The notes: generated by a model from the letters alone, not told the origin. A DNA stretch of 64,000 bases from Streptomyces antibioticus (GCF_002019855.1 NZ_CM007717.1:4488657-4552656), one strand, 5' to 3'; positions 49,854 through 58,744 are shown, counted from the first letter of the stretch. Made by a program: numbers and translations.

Positions 49854-51926
49854 GTGCGCAAGCTGCTGCCGCTCGTCGGAACGCCGTCCGATTCGCATCC
49901 CGGCGGTCGATCCGCCCTGACCTGTCGCTTCCGCTGTGGCGACGCCTGCTTCCACGAGGTGCCCAACACCAGCGACAACGAGTACGTCGGTGACGTCATC
50001 GCGGGTGCCCTGAGCCGTCGGGCGGTCATGCGGGCCGCGGCCGTCGTCTCCGTCGCCACGGGGGTGGGGGCGGGGGCCGTCGTTCCCGCCGCCGCGCACG
50101 GGGGAGAGGGGGAAGGGCGAAGGCGTAAACCGGCCAAGAAGCCGCAGGGGGCTCGTGGGCTGCGGTACTCCTCCGTCGCTCCCAACACCGCCGACGCCGT
50201 GACCGTGCCCGAGGGGTACCGGCAGAACGTCGTCGTCCGCTGGGGCGAGCCCATCCTGCGCGGAGCGCCCGCCTTCGACCCGGAGAAGCAGACCGCGGCG
50301 GCCCAGTCCGGACAGTTCGGGTACAACAACGACTTCCTCGCGCTGCTGCCGCTCCCGGGCGAGCACCGGCGCCAGCTCCTCGTCGCCAACCACGAGTACA
50401 CCGACGAGGTGCTGATGTTCCGGGGCTACGACCCCGAGAACCCCACCCGCGAGCAGGTCGAGATCGCCTGGGCGGCGCACGGCCTGGGGGTCGTCGTCGT
50501 GGAGGAGGACCGCAGGACGGGCGCCCTGACCGCCGTACCGCGGCACCCCCTGAACCGGCGGATCACGGCCACCACCGAGTTCCGGCTGACCGGTCCCGCC
50601 GCGGGGTCCGAGCTGCTGAAGACGTCCGCCGACCCGACCGGCCGCAAGGTCCTCGGCACGCTGAACAACTGCTCCGGCGGCACCACGCCGTGGGGCACCA
50701 CGCTGCACGGCGAGGAGAACTTCAACCAGTACTTCGCCAACGCCACCCGCGCCACCGACAAGCGCTACGGCCTCGGCACCGGCGCCACCGAGCGCAAGTG
50801 GGAACGCTTCGACCAGCGCTTCGACGTCGCCCGGGAGCCCAACGAGTCGCACCGCTTCGGCTATGTCGTCGAGCTGGACCCGTACGACCCGACCTCCACG
50901 CCCCGCAAGCGCACCGCGCTCGGCCGGGTCAAGCACGAGGGCGCGACCGTGCGGCTCACCGACGACGGCCGGCCCGTCGTCTACACCGGCGACGACGAGC
51001 GGTTCGACTACTTCTACAAGTTCGTCGGCAGCAAGCGGATGAAGAGGGGCGGTTCGCGGGCCGCGCGGGAGCACAACTCCACGCTCCTCGACGAGGGCAC
51101 GCTCTACGTCGCCCGGCTCACCGGCGACTCCCCCGCCGTCGAGGTCGACGGAAGCGGCCGGCTCCCGGCCGACGGCGAGTTCGACGGCAGCGGGGAGTGG
51201 ATCCCGCTGGCCACCTCCACCGCACGCGGCGCCGTCTCGCACGTGCCGGGGATGACCGCCGAGGAGGTGTACGTCTTCACCCGCCTCGCCGGTGACAAGG
51301 TGGGCGCCACCAAGATGGACCGGCCCGAGGACATCGAGCCCAACCCGCACACCGGCAAGGTGTACGTCGCCCTCACCAACAACACCAACCGCGGCACCGG
51401 TACGAACCCGGCCGCCGACGAGGCCAACCCGCGCAACGCCAACAAGCACGGGCACATCCTGGAGCTGACCGAGCGCCGGAACCGGGCCGACAGCACCCGG
51501 TTCGCCTGGTCGCTGTTCCTGGTCGCCGGTGACCCGAAGGACCCCGCCACCTACTTCGCGGGCTTCCCCAAGGACGAGGTCAGCCCGATCTCCTGCCCGG
51601 ACAACGTGGCCTTCGACCCGCACGGCAACCTGTGGATCTCCACCGACGGCGCCCAGCTCGGCTCGCACGACGGCCTGTTCGGCGTGGCCACGCGCGGCCC
51701 GCGGCGCGGTGAGCTGAAGCAGTTCCTCACGGTGCCGGTCGGCGCCGAGACCTGCGGTCCGCTCGTGCAGGACCGGCGCGTCCTGGTCGCCGTCCAGCAC
51801 CCGGGCGAGGTGAACGGCGCGTCCGTGGAGAAGCCGGCGAGCATCTGGCCCGACGGGCCGGGGAAGATCGTCCGCCCGGCGGTGGTGGCGGTGTGGCGGG
51901 CGGACGGCCGGGACATCGGCGTCTAG
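49854..51926 (+). CDS. phoX: PhoX-family (DUF839) phosphatase, Tat-exported
   Basis: 690 aa. The conserved N-terminal block TCRFRCGDACFHEVPNTSDN precedes a Tat signal whose twin Arg is in LSRRAVMRAA, followed by a hydrophobic stretch ending in PAAAHG (about 50-82). The DUF839 domain fills the rest: LLVANHEYTDEVLMF, NNCSGGTTPWGT, TKMDRPEDIEPNP and SCPDNVAFDPHGNLWIS, with acidic Ca/Fe ligands. PhoX enzymes are secreted alkaline phosphatases that release phosphate from phosphoesters. GTG at 49854 has GGGGAG 7 nt upstream. A PHO box upstream supports induction by phosphate starvation. Confidence 0.92.
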   Translation: MRKLLPLVGTPSDSHPGGRSALTCRFRCGDACFHEVPNTSDNEYVGDVIAGALSRRAVMRAAAVVSVATGVGAGAVVPAAAHGGEGEGRRRKPAKKPQGARGLRYSSVAPNTADAVTVPEGYRQNVVVRWGEPILRGAPAFDPEKQTAAAQSGQFGYNNDFLALLPLPGEHRRQLLVANHEYTDEVLMFRGYDPENPTREQVEIAWAAHGLGVVVVEEDRRTGALTAVPRHPLNRRITATTEFRLTGPAAGSELLKTSADPTGRKVLGTLNNCSGGTTPWGTTLHGEENFNQYFANATRATDKRYGLGTGATERKWERFDQRFDVAREPNESHRFGYVVELDPYDPTSTPRKRTALGRVKHEGATVRLTDDGRPVVYTGDDERFDYFYKFVGSKRMKRGGSRAAREHNSTLLDEGTLYVARLTGDSPAVEVDGSGRLPADGEFDGSGEWIPLATSTARGAVSHVPGMTAEEVYVFTRLAGDKVGATKMDRPEDIEPNPHTGKVYVALTNNTNRGTGTNPAADEANPRNANKHGHILELTERRNRADSTRFAWSLFLVAGDPKDPATYFAGFPKDEVSPISCPDNVAFDPHGNLWISTDGAQLGSHDGLFGVATRGPRRGELKQFLTVPVGAETCGPLVQDRRVLVAVQHPGEVNGASVEKPASIWPDGPGKIVRPAVVAVWRADGRDIGV

Positions 51927-51942
51927 GGCACCCCCGGCCGTA

Positions 51943-52893
51943 TCAGACCGCGTGCAGGGTGAGGTCCACCAGCAGGGAACGGTGGTCGGTGCCGGCCGGG
52001 TCCAGGAAGCGGGCCCGGCTCGCCGAGAACTCCTCGGACACCAGCACATGGTCGATCTGCGCGCCGAAGGGCGGCGCGGTGTCGCTCGGCCAGCTCGGTT
52101 CGCGGCCCGCGCCGGACAGCCGGGCCGCGTCGCGCAGCCCGGTGTCGAGGATGCGGCGGAAGGCGGCGTGGTCCTGGGAGGCGTTGAAGTCGCCGGCCAG
52201 GACCAGCGGGCCGTCGTCGTGCCGGGCGGCGAAGGCGCGCAGCCGGCCCAGTTCCTCCTTCCACAGGGAGACCTGGCGGGGCAGCGGCGGCTTGGGGTGG
52301 GCGAGCTGGAGCCGTACGGCGTGCCCGTCGACGTCGGCGACCGCCCCCGGCATGCCCATCCGGCCGGGGACACCGGCGGCGGCCGTCAGCGGGAAGCGGC
52401 TGAGGATGATCGACCCGACGGAGGTGTCCCCCTCCACCGCGCGCCGGTACGGGTAGGCGCCGCCGACCTCCCGCTTCAGCCGGGCCTGGCAGGTGTACTC
52501 GCACTCCTGCACGAACACGATGTCCGGCCCGGCGCTGCGGATCAGCGGGATCAGGGCGCCGGTGGCCCAGCCGAACTCCACGTTGGAGGTGAGGACGCGC
52601 AGCCGGGCGAGCGCCGGTCCGCCGGGCTCGCCGCCGGGGCCGTACGGCCGGACGCACCAGGCGAGCAGGGCGAGGACCACGACGCCCCAGATCAGTCCGC
52701 TCCACCAGCGGGCGAGCAGGGTGAGCGCCACGGCCAGGGCGGCGGGGACCAGCAGCCACGGCAGAAAGGCCAGCGTCTGCGGTACGGGGGTGACGGCGTC
52801 GGTGTCGGCGAGCCGGCAGCCGACGACCACGCTCACCGCGCCGAGCAGCGCTGCCGCGCAGGAGACGGCGAGCAGCCGTGTCCGGTGACCCAT
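51943..52893 (-). CDS. Membrane-anchored endonuclease/exonuclease/phosphatase family protein
   Basis: 316 aa. Three hydrophobic helices occupy the first 95 residues (LLAVSCAAALLGAVSVVVG, TLAFLPWLLVPAALAVALTL, GLIWGVVVLALLAWCV). The extracytoplasmic EEP domain (about 105-314) has VLTSNVEFGW, FVQECEYTCQ (Glu), LVLAGDFNASQDHAAF (GDFN) and IDHVLVS with TDHRSLLVDL (DH). The enzyme could hydrolyse phosphodiesters outside the cell. It is convergent with phoX, with only 16 bp between stops. ATG at 52893 follows GGGGGAG. Confidence 0.92.
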   Translation of the reverse strand: MGHRTRLLAVSCAAALLGAVSVVVGCRLADTDAVTPVPQTLAFLPWLLVPAALAVALTLLARWWSGLIWGVVVLALLAWCVRPYGPGGEPGGPALARLRVLTSNVEFGWATGALIPLIRSAGPDIVFVQECEYTCQARLKREVGGAYPYRRAVEGDTSVGSIILSRFPLTAAAGVPGRMGMPGAVADVDGHAVRLQLAHPKPPLPRQVSLWKEELGRLRAFAARHDDGPLVLAGDFNASQDHAAFRRILDTGLRDAARLSGAGREPSWPSDTAPPFGAQIDHVLVSEEFSASRARFLDPAGTDHRSLLVDLTLHAV

Positions 52894-52928
52894 CAGTCTC
52901 CCCCGCGCCTCTTCGTCCTGCCGAAAGG

Positions 52929-53714
52929 CTATGCCCCGATCCGGGCCAGGAACCGGCCCAGCGCCGCGTCGAACTCCGCGGGCCGTTCCAGGTTGGGCAG
53001 ATGGGCCGCGCCCGGGATCACGCACAGCTCGGAGTCGGGCAGGGCGGCGTGCATGGCCTCGGCGTCGGAGACCGGGGTGAACTCGTCGTCGGCGCCGACC
53101 ACGACCAGGGCGGGCACGGTGACGCGGGTCAGCAGGGCGCGGTAGTCGGGGCGTTCGGCGCGGCCGAGGAGGGCGGCCGCGGCGCCCTCCGGGGAGGTGG
53201 CCGTCATCATGCGGTGGACGTGCGCCTTCACGTCGGGGTCGGCGTAGGGCGCGACCATCTTCTCCAGCACCTCGTCGGCGTAGCCCCGCATGCCCTCCGC
53301 CAGCAGCCGGTCGGCCGCCTCGCGGCGCGCGATCTTCCCGGCGCTCGTCTCCGCCGCCGGGAAGGTGTCGGCGAGGACGAGTCCGCGGACGCGGTCGCCG
53401 AAACGGTCGTAGCACTCCATGGCGATCTGGCCGCCCATGGACAGTCCGGCCAGGACGAAGGTGTCCACGCCGAGCGTGTCGAGGAGTTCGCGGATGTCCT
53501 CGGCGAAGCGGGAGAGGGGGGTGACGCCGGGGAGGACCGGGGAGGCGCCGTAGCCGCGCAGGTCGGGGGCGACGACGCGGCGTTCGGCGGAGAACGTCTC
53601 GATCTGCGGGGCCCACATGGTGCGGTCGAAGGGGTGGCCGTGGACGAGGACGAGGGGCGGGAGAGATGAATGCTGGCCTTTGTCCTCATATGCGAGGAAG
53701 GGGGGTGATGCCAT
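52929..53714 (-). CDS. Alpha/beta hydrolase
   Basis: 261 aa. The oxyanion region is LVLVHGHPFDRTMWAPQIE; the nucleophile elbow is GLSMGGQIAME (Ser about 93); the acid Asp is in VVVGADDEFTPVSDAEAM, and the catalytic His is in IPGAAHLPNLERPAEF. It resembles the 3-oxoadipate enol-lactonase/BioH-like branch. ATG at 53714. The divergent MocR-type regulator starts 78 bp away, and paired direct repeats lie between them, so the hydrolase is a likely regulatory target. Confidence 0.93.
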   Translation of the reverse strand: MASPPFLAYEDKGQHSSLPPLVLVHGHPFDRTMWAPQIETFSAERRVVAPDLRGYGASPVLPGVTPLSRFAEDIRELLDTLGVDTFVLAGLSMGGQIAMECYDRFGDRVRGLVLADTFPAAETSAGKIARREAADRLLAEGMRGYADEVLEKMVAPYADPDVKAHVHRMMTATSPEGAAAALLGRAERPDYRALLTRVTVPALVVVGADDEFTPVSDAEAMHAALPDSELCVIPGAAHLPNLERPAEFDAALGRFLARIGA

Positions 53715-53741
53715 GTCTGTGACCCTAGGTCGGGCGCTCTT

Positions 53742-53775
53742 CTCGGTGCAATAAGATCTTTGCCCTCGGTGCAAT
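53742..53775. promoter_or_regulatory. Direct repeat CTCGGTGCAAT between hydrolase and MocR gene
   Basis: Two exact 11-bp copies (53742-53752 and 53765-53775) start 23 bp apart. MocR/PdxR regulators often bind direct repeats of this kind, so this is the likely operator for the divergent pair. Confidence 0.55.
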
Positions 53776-53791
53776 CGACGACGACGGTGGG

Positions 53792-55117
53792 GTGCGGGCA
53801 CGTATGCGGGATTTCCGGGTCATCGCCGACCGCATCGCGGAGGACATCGCCGCCGGGCGCCTGCGGCCCGGCCAACGGCTGCCTCCACAACGGTGGTTCG
53901 CCCGTCGCCACGGCATCGCCCCCTCGACGGCGGGGCGGGTCTACGGCGAACTCGTGCGCAGGGGGCTGGTGGTGGGCGAGGTGGGACGCGGCACGTTCGT
54001 CCGGGCCGCGCCGCCGGAACCGCACGGGCGGGGGCTCGTGGAGCCGACGGCTTCCGCGCCCGCCGTCAACCTGGAGCTGAACTACCCTTCCGCGCCGGGC
54101 CAGTCGGAGCTGCTCGCCCCCGCCCTCGCCCCGCTGCTGCGGCCGGACGTGTTCACGCGGGCGATGCGGCCCGCCGCGGCGGACGGCACGTCGGAGGCGC
54201 GGGCGGCCGCCGCGAGCCTCCTCGGGCTGCCCGGCCGGATCCTCTTCACCGGCAACGCCCGTCAGGCGATCGCCGCGGCGCTTGCCTCTCTGGTCCGGCC
54301 CGGCGGGCGGGTGGGGGTGGAGGAGCTGACGTATCCGCTGGTCAAGGAGATCGCGGCGCGGCTGGGGATCGTGCTGGTGCCGCTGCCGAGCGACGAGGAG
54401 GGGGTGCGGCCGGACGCGGTCGTCGCGGCGCACCGTGCCGCGTCCCTCTCGGCGCTGTATCTCCAGCCGGCGCTGCACAATCCGACGTCGCTGGTCACTT
54501 CGGAGCGTCGGCTGTCCGAACTGGGGTGTGTGGTAAACGACTTGGGCGTTCCGGTGGTGGAGGACCGTATCTGGTCCTTCCTGCGGCCGGAGGCGGTGCC
54601 GCTCGCCGTGTATGCGCCGGGGCTCACGTATGTCGTGGACGGGTTGTCCAAGCGGGTCGCGCCGGGGCTGACGGTCGGCTTCCTCGTCGTACCGGAGCAC
54701 CGGGGCGATGCCGTGGCGGCGGCGGTGCGGTCGGGTGGCTGGAGTGCGGCGGGGTTCGCGCTGGAGGCGGCGGTGCGGTGGATCGAGGACGGGACGGTTG
54801 CCGAGCTGGTCGCTCGGAAGCGGGTGGATGCGGGGCGGCGGCAGGGGGTTCTTGCGGAGTGTCTGGGGGGCGTGGGGGTTCGTACGGGGCCGCATGCCTA
54901 CTTCGCCTGGTGGGAGCTTCCTTCGCCCTGGCGGGCCGACACCTTTGCCGCGGCCGCGGCCGCCCACGGCATCTCTCTCACCCCCGGCACGGCCTTTACG
55001 GTTGCCCCGCGCCGCACGCCGACCGCGGTCAGGCTCGGCCTGGCGTCGGCGCCGCTGCCTGAACTGGCCGGGGCGTTGAGGAGGCTTGCGGCGCTGGCCT
55101 CTGCGGGGCCGTGTTGA
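53792..55117 (+). CDS. MocR/PdxR-family regulator (GntR HTH fused to aminotransferase fold)
   Basis: 441 aa. The N-terminal GntR wHTH (about 5-72) has RPGQRLPPQRWFARRHGIAP and STAGRVYGELVRRGLV. The type I aminotransferase-like domain (about 100-430) has the PLP pocket YLQPALHNPTS and the Lys region YVVDGLSKRVAPGLTVGFLV. The serine-lysine order suggests that the Schiff-base Lys is kept. Such proteins sense PLP or amino compounds and usually regulate divergent genes. Start is GTG 53792, or ATG 53804. The 3' part (54530-54800) has lower G+C and codon use less extreme than flanking genes. Confidence 0.92.
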   Translation: MRARMRDFRVIADRIAEDIAAGRLRPGQRLPPQRWFARRHGIAPSTAGRVYGELVRRGLVVGEVGRGTFVRAAPPEPHGRGLVEPTASAPAVNLELNYPSAPGQSELLAPALAPLLRPDVFTRAMRPAAADGTSEARAAAASLLGLPGRILFTGNARQAIAAALASLVRPGGRVGVEELTYPLVKEIAARLGIVLVPLPSDEEGVRPDAVVAAHRAASLSALYLQPALHNPTSLVTSERRLSELGCVVNDLGVPVVEDRIWSFLRPEAVPLAVYAPGLTYVVDGLSKRVAPGLTVGFLVVPEHRGDAVAAAVRSGGWSAAGFALEAAVRWIEDGTVAELVARKRVDAGRRQGVLAECLGGVGVRTGPHAYFAWWELPSPWRADTFAAAAAAHGISLTPGTAFTVAPRRTPTAVRLGLASAPLPELAGALRRLAALASAGPC

Positions 55118-55121
55118 GGCG

Positions 55122-55244
55122 GCTCGGCCTCGGCTTCGCCCTCGGCCTCGGGTGTTCCCACCCGCACCACCCGTGCGGGTTGTTTGTATGGTGCGGGTTT
55201 CTCGATGGGCGACTCGCCGTCGGCGGCTGCGGGTTCGGTGCCGG
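55122..55244. repeat. Intergenic copy C of the 120-bp repeat
   Basis: This copy fills most of the 145-bp gap between two convergent genes and is homologous to units A and B in the VWA gene. The 19-bp hairpin core CCCGCACCACCCGTGCGGG is identical (55161-55179). Compared with A it has one extra base left of the core, which breaks the VWA reading frame, and small changes to the right. Confidence 0.88.
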
Positions 55245-55262
55245 TCGTGCGGGTGCGTGGGG

Positions 55263-56288
55263 TCAGGCGTGGACTCGGGTTGGTTCTGGGGGTGGGGTGG
55301 CGGGGATCGGTGGGACTTCGCGGAGCGGGCGTCGGGTGGGGAGGTGGGTGGTGAGCCAGGTGGCTGCCGCTGTGGTCAGGCCCAGGGTCAGGAGGAGCCA
55401 GGACGCGGTGCGGAGGGGGGACGTCAGGGTGTCGTAGACCGCGGCCGTGACCGCGCGGTGGGACGGGTCGGGGAGGTCGGTGAGGGTGAGGTGGCGGCCG
55501 ATCGCGATCGCGAGGGCGAGGAACGCGCCGCCGAGCGCGGTGCCCAGCGCGGTCGCGGTGAGGGCGCGGCGGCGGCACGCGGCGACGGCGATTCCCGTGA
55601 CCGCGAACAGGACGGCCGCCGCGGGCAGCCAGAAGGAGGCGATGTCGAGCACGTGATAGCCCTTCCGCAGGGCGGGCAGTTCGTCGGGGGGTACCAGCAC
55701 CACTTCGCGGTGTTCGACCGGGAAGCGGTCGGCGAAGGGCACGTGGTCGGCGGCGAGACGGTCCCTCAACGGGGCGGTGACCGCGGCCAGATCGAGGGTG
55801 GCGGCGCGTTCCCCGTCGGAGCGCAGGGCCCGGAGGACGGCGGTGTGCGCGGCCGTGTTGCCCGCGTCCCACGCGGCGTGGAAGGCGGGGGTGCCGGTGA
55901 AGGAGCGGACCGCGTCCCGCACCAGGTCCCGGTCCATGCCGGAAGCCTGGGCCAGATCGTCACCGACCGTGTCCGCCACGGCGTCCCGGACCGCGGGCTC
56001 GGAGGCCAGCGGCGCCATCGTGGTGACGTACCGTCCGGTGTCGCCCAGGCCGTGCACCGCCCAGACCGCCAGCGTGCCGAACGGCACCAGCAGGCAGGCC
56101 AGAGCGATCAGGACGGCCGAGACGGCGGTCCGCAGGCTTCGGGACACCCGGCTTCGGGACACCCTCCCAGGCAACAGCCGCCCGCCGGACCGCGCGAGCG
56201 GTGCTGGGCCGCCCGGGTGCGAGGCGGCCCCCACCCCGTCGGAGCTGGGGTTTCGGGCCCTCCACGCCGCCTCGGGTGGAGGCTTCAC
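55263..56288 (-). CDS. Integral membrane protein with large extracytoplasmic domain (unknown function)
   Basis: 341 aa at its longest (GTG at 56288). Helix 1 is about 55-75 (AVSAVLIALACLLVPFGTLA). About 80-215 is a soluble, mostly helical extracytoplasmic domain (RDAVADTVGDDLAQASGMDR, AVRSFTGTPAFHAAWDAGN). Three further helices lie at about 220-305, and the tail is Pro-rich. Proteins of this plan are common in Streptomyces but unassigned. The start is uncertain: the first 40 residues are poorly conserved-looking, and GTG codons inside a 15-bp tandem repeat at 56136-56165 could be used instead. Confidence 0.8.
   Translation of the reverse strand: MKPPPEAAWRARNPSSDGVGAASHPGGPAPLARSGGRLLPGRVSRSRVSRSLRTAVSAVLIALACLLVPFGTLAVWAVHGLGDTGRYVTTMAPLASEPAVRDAVADTVGDDLAQASGMDRDLVRDAVRSFTGTPAFHAAWDAGNTAAHTAVLRALRSDGERAATLDLAAVTAPLRDRLAADHVPFADRFPVEHREVVLVPPDELPALRKGYHVLDIASFWLPAAAVLFAVTGIAVAACRRRALTATALGTALGGAFLALAIAIGRHLTLTDLPDPSHRAVTAAVYDTLTSPLRTASWLLLTLGLTTAAATWLTTHLPTRRPLREVPPIPATPPPEPTRVHA
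56136..56165. repeat. 15-bp tandem duplication near the membrane protein start
   Basis: Two units, 56136-56150 and 56151-56165, differ at one base (GCTTCGGGACACCCK). They encode repeated Val-Ser-Arg-Ser just before the first membrane helix, and each holds a possible GTG start on the minus strand. Confidence 0.75.
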
Positions 56289-56330
56289 CCGAACGGGTGT
56301 TACCTGGTTCTGGGGAGAAGGAGGTCGATC

Positions 56331-56873
56331 ATGCGCACCACTCCGGCCCTGCGGACTCTGGCCGCGGCCCTGCTCACCGGTGGCACCCTCGCCGCTACGG
56401 CGCTGGGCACCACCGCGGCGGAAGCTTCACCGACCACCTACACCGAAGGACACGGCAGTGTGAGCGGCGGCTCCGTACGGGGCACCGTCGTCTCCTCCAC
56501 CAACCTCAGCCTGCGTCAGGCGCCCACCACGCACGCACCGCTGGCCGCCCAGCTCGCGCCGGGCAGCCACGACCGGGTGCGCTGCATGGTGAAGGGACAG
56601 AGCGTCAACGGCAACCCGTACTGGTACTGGATGATCGGCGCCGAGGGCTGGGCGTCCGCCGCGTTCGTCGACGTCGGCCGCGCGCACGTCCCGGCCTGCG
56701 ACGACCCGTGCCCGCAGTGGAAGGACGGCCACTGGGTCAACTGGACCGACCCGTTCTGGAACGACGCGTGGAGCCTCGTGGCCTCCGGCTCGTTCAGCGT
56801 CTCGGGCTCCTTCGAGTTCAGCGCTTCCGGAACCTCGTCGGGCGGCTGGGAGTGGATCCCGGTCACCCGGTGA
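56331..56873 (+). CDS. Secreted SH3-domain protein
   Basis: 180 aa. The signal peptide (MRTTPALRTLAAALLTGG...) ends near AAEAS (about 32). A bacterial SH3 domain (about 50-115) has STNLSLRQAPTTHAPLAAQL and GWASAAFVDVG. The C-terminal 60 residues are Trp-rich then Ser/Gly-rich (SFSVSGSFEFSASGTSSGG). Two Cys pairs may form disulphides (C85 region and CDDPC). SH3b domains often bind cell wall. ATG at 56331 has GAAGGAGG 7 nt upstream. The divergent membrane protein gene starts 43 bp away. Confidence 0.9.
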   Translation: MRTTPALRTLAAALLTGGTLAATALGTTAAEASPTTYTEGHGSVSGGSVRGTVVSSTNLSLRQAPTTHAPLAAQLAPGSHDRVRCMVKGQSVNGNPYWYWMIGAEGWASAAFVDVGRAHVPACDDPCPQWKDGHWVNWTDPFWNDAWSLVASGSFSVSGSFEFSASGTSSGGWEWIPVTR

Positions 56874-56890
56874 GTGGAGGGATGAGGGAA

Positions 56891-56927
56891 CACATGGGCC
56901 CCGGCGTACAACGCCGGGGCCCATGTG
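56891..56927. terminator. Bidirectional terminator, 17-bp stem
   Basis: CACATGGGCCCCGGCGT and its exact complement enclose a 3-nt loop (aca), between convergent genes. Confidence 0.9.
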
Positions 56928-56950
56928 GTGCGTGACCGTCGGAAACGGTC

Positions 56951-57391
56951 CTAGCGGATGCGACGGCCCTCCGCGTCCTCGTGCGTGTAGTAGCGGTAGA
57001 AGAGCACTCCGAAGGTGCTCGCGCCGATGGCCACGCCCATGCCCGCGGACCGCAGCACACTGGCACCGGTCTCGCTGTACAGGAAGCCGAACGCGCAGCC
57101 CGCGAACGCCGCCCAGATCAGGGCGTGCACCTCCCGGATGACGTGCGGGGCCAGCGCGTGGATGCCCATCCACAGCGCCGCGAACACGATCGCGCTCACG
57201 AAGCCGAGCAGGACGTTCCAGCCGGTGATGGCCTCGCCGGAGCGGTTGTTGGCCGCGACCCAGTAGCCGTAGATCAGCCCGAGCGTGACAGGGACCGCCC
57301 ACGCCGCGATCCGGTGGGTCCGGTCGCTGAAGACGTCGGGTGTCCTGCTCGTCCGGGACGGTGCCCGCATCACGGGTGCCGCATGAGCCAT
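56951..57391 (-). CDS. Four-TM membrane protein of unknown function
   Basis: 146 aa. After about 28 polar residues come four hydrophobic helices: IAAWAVPVTLGLIYGYWVAA, VLLGFVSAIVFAALWMGIHA, VHALIWAAFAGCAFGFLYS and AGMGVAIGASTFGVLFYRYY. The C-terminus is charged. ATG at 57391 has GAGGAG 7 nt upstream. It is divergent from the SpoIIE-type phosphatase gene 135 bp away. No family was recognised. Confidence 0.87.
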   Translation of the reverse strand: MAHAAPVMRAPSRTSRTPDVFSDRTHRIAAWAVPVTLGLIYGYWVAANNRSGEAITGWNVLLGFVSAIVFAALWMGIHALAPHVIREVHALIWAAFAGCAFGFLYSETGASVLRSAGMGVAIGASTFGVLFYRYYTHEDAEGRRIR

Positions 57392-57526
57392 GGGAGCACT
57401 CCTCTCTCCTCGCCCCCGTCTCCCTCCCTGTCCTTCCAGGGCACACCTGGGCGGAGGCGGCGGCAAGTCGGATCCCGGGCCGGGTGCCCGGATGCGGCCG
57501 GTCCGACACCGTGCTTCGCTGACCAC

Positions 57527-58744
57527 ATGGAGGCCGGGGGCCACGATCCGCACGACCGCAGCCCACGGGCCCGGGCCCGGAGCCGGGACGTCCTGCAACG
57601 CCATCAGCTCCTGCGGTTCCGAGGCCGCAGCGTCACCTGGCTGGTGCCGCTCGCCACGCTCGTCGCCATCGCCTTCACCGACTGGAACACCACCGGCGAG
57701 TTCCGGGTCGTCTCCTGGTGCGTGTTCGTCTCCGCCATCGCCGCCGCGCTGTGCGGGATGTGGACGACGATCCTGTTCGCCGTGCTGGCGCTGATCACCT
57801 ACATCGTCGCGGACGCCGCCTGGCCGGACCAGTACCGGGCCGGGCCCGCCGACTTCACGCTCGTCGTGATCGGCTCGGTCCTGTCCGTGCTGGCCGCCGC
57901 GTTCCGGGTGCGCGGGGAGCGGCGGATGCTGCACATGATGGACATCGCCGAGACCACCCGCCGTACGGTGCTGCGTCCGCTGCCTCCCGTCTGGGGCGGC
58001 CTGGACCACGCGGCCGTCTACCTCGCCGCCGACGCCGAGGCCCGGGTGGGCGGCGACTTCTACGACATCCAGCCCGGCCCGCACGGCACCCGGGTGCTCC
58101 TCGGGGACGTCCAGGGCAAGGGGCTGGGCGCGGTGGAGGCGGCGGCCGCGCTGCTCGGCACGTTCCGTGAGGCGGCCTATCACGAGGCGGACCTCGCGAC
58201 GGTCGCCGACCGGCTGGAGACCCGGATGCGCCGGCACCGGGTGCACACGACCGCGCTGGGGCGTGCCGACGGGGACCGCTTCGCCACGGCCGTCCTGCTG
58301 GGCTTTCCGCCGCACGACCGGTCGACCGTGCACATCGTGGGTTTCGGCCATGAGCCCGCGCTCGCCGTCGGCACCCACGGGGTACGGCATCTGCCGTCCG
58401 GGGACGGTCTGCCGCTGGGCCTCGGCGACCTCGTCGGGCGGACGGCGCGGCCGGCCGTGCTGCGGGTGCGGATCGATCCCGGGGAGACGGTGCTGCTCGT
58501 CACGGACGGGGTGACGGAGGCGCGGGACGCGTCGGGGACGTTCTATCCGCTGAGCGACCGCCTCACGGAGGCCGTCGCCCGGGACCCGCGCACCGCCGAA
58601 CCCGGCCGCCTGGTCGCCCACGTCCGCGACGGCACGCTGCGGCACTGCCGGGGGCGGCTGGCCGACGACACGACGATCTTCGCGGTCCGTACGACGGGGG
58701 GTCCGCCGGGGCCGGAATCGGGGCTGCGATCGGGGCCGGGCTGA
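57527..58744 (+). CDS. Membrane SpoIIE-type PP2C phosphatase
   Basis: 405 aa. Three membrane helices lie in the first 130 residues (VTWLVPLATLVAIAFTDW, VVSWCVFVSAIAAALCGMW, FTLVVIGSVLSVLAAAF). The SpoIIE/PP2C domain follows (about 165-390) with metal-binding Asp in ARVGGDFYDIQPG, LLGDVQGKGLGAVEAAA and LLVTDGVTEARDASG. There is no PAS, GAF or HATPase domain. Such phosphatases usually dephosphorylate an anti-anti-sigma factor; none is adjacent. ATG at 57527 has no strong RBS. Confidence 0.93.
   Translation: MEAGGHDPHDRSPRARARSRDVLQRHQLLRFRGRSVTWLVPLATLVAIAFTDWNTTGEFRVVSWCVFVSAIAAALCGMWTTILFAVLALITYIVADAAWPDQYRAGPADFTLVVIGSVLSVLAAAFRVRGERRMLHMMDIAETTRRTVLRPLPPVWGGLDHAAVYLAADAEARVGGDFYDIQPGPHGTRVLLGDVQGKGLGAVEAAAALLGTFREAAYHEADLATVADRLETRMRRHRVHTTALGRADGDRFATAVLLGFPPHDRSTVHIVGFGHEPALAVGTHGVRHLPSGDGLPLGLGDLVGRTARPAVLRVRIDPGETVLLVTDGVTEARDASGTFYPLSDRLTEAVARDPRTAEPGRLVAHVRDGTLRHCRGRLADDTTIFAVRTTGGPPGPESGLRSGPG

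Noticed and set aside
54898..55872. 324-codon minus-strand frame through the intergenic repeat
   Set aside because: It joins antisense of the MocR gene, the repeat and an off-frame of the membrane protein. It resembles VWA repeat sequence only where copy C lies.
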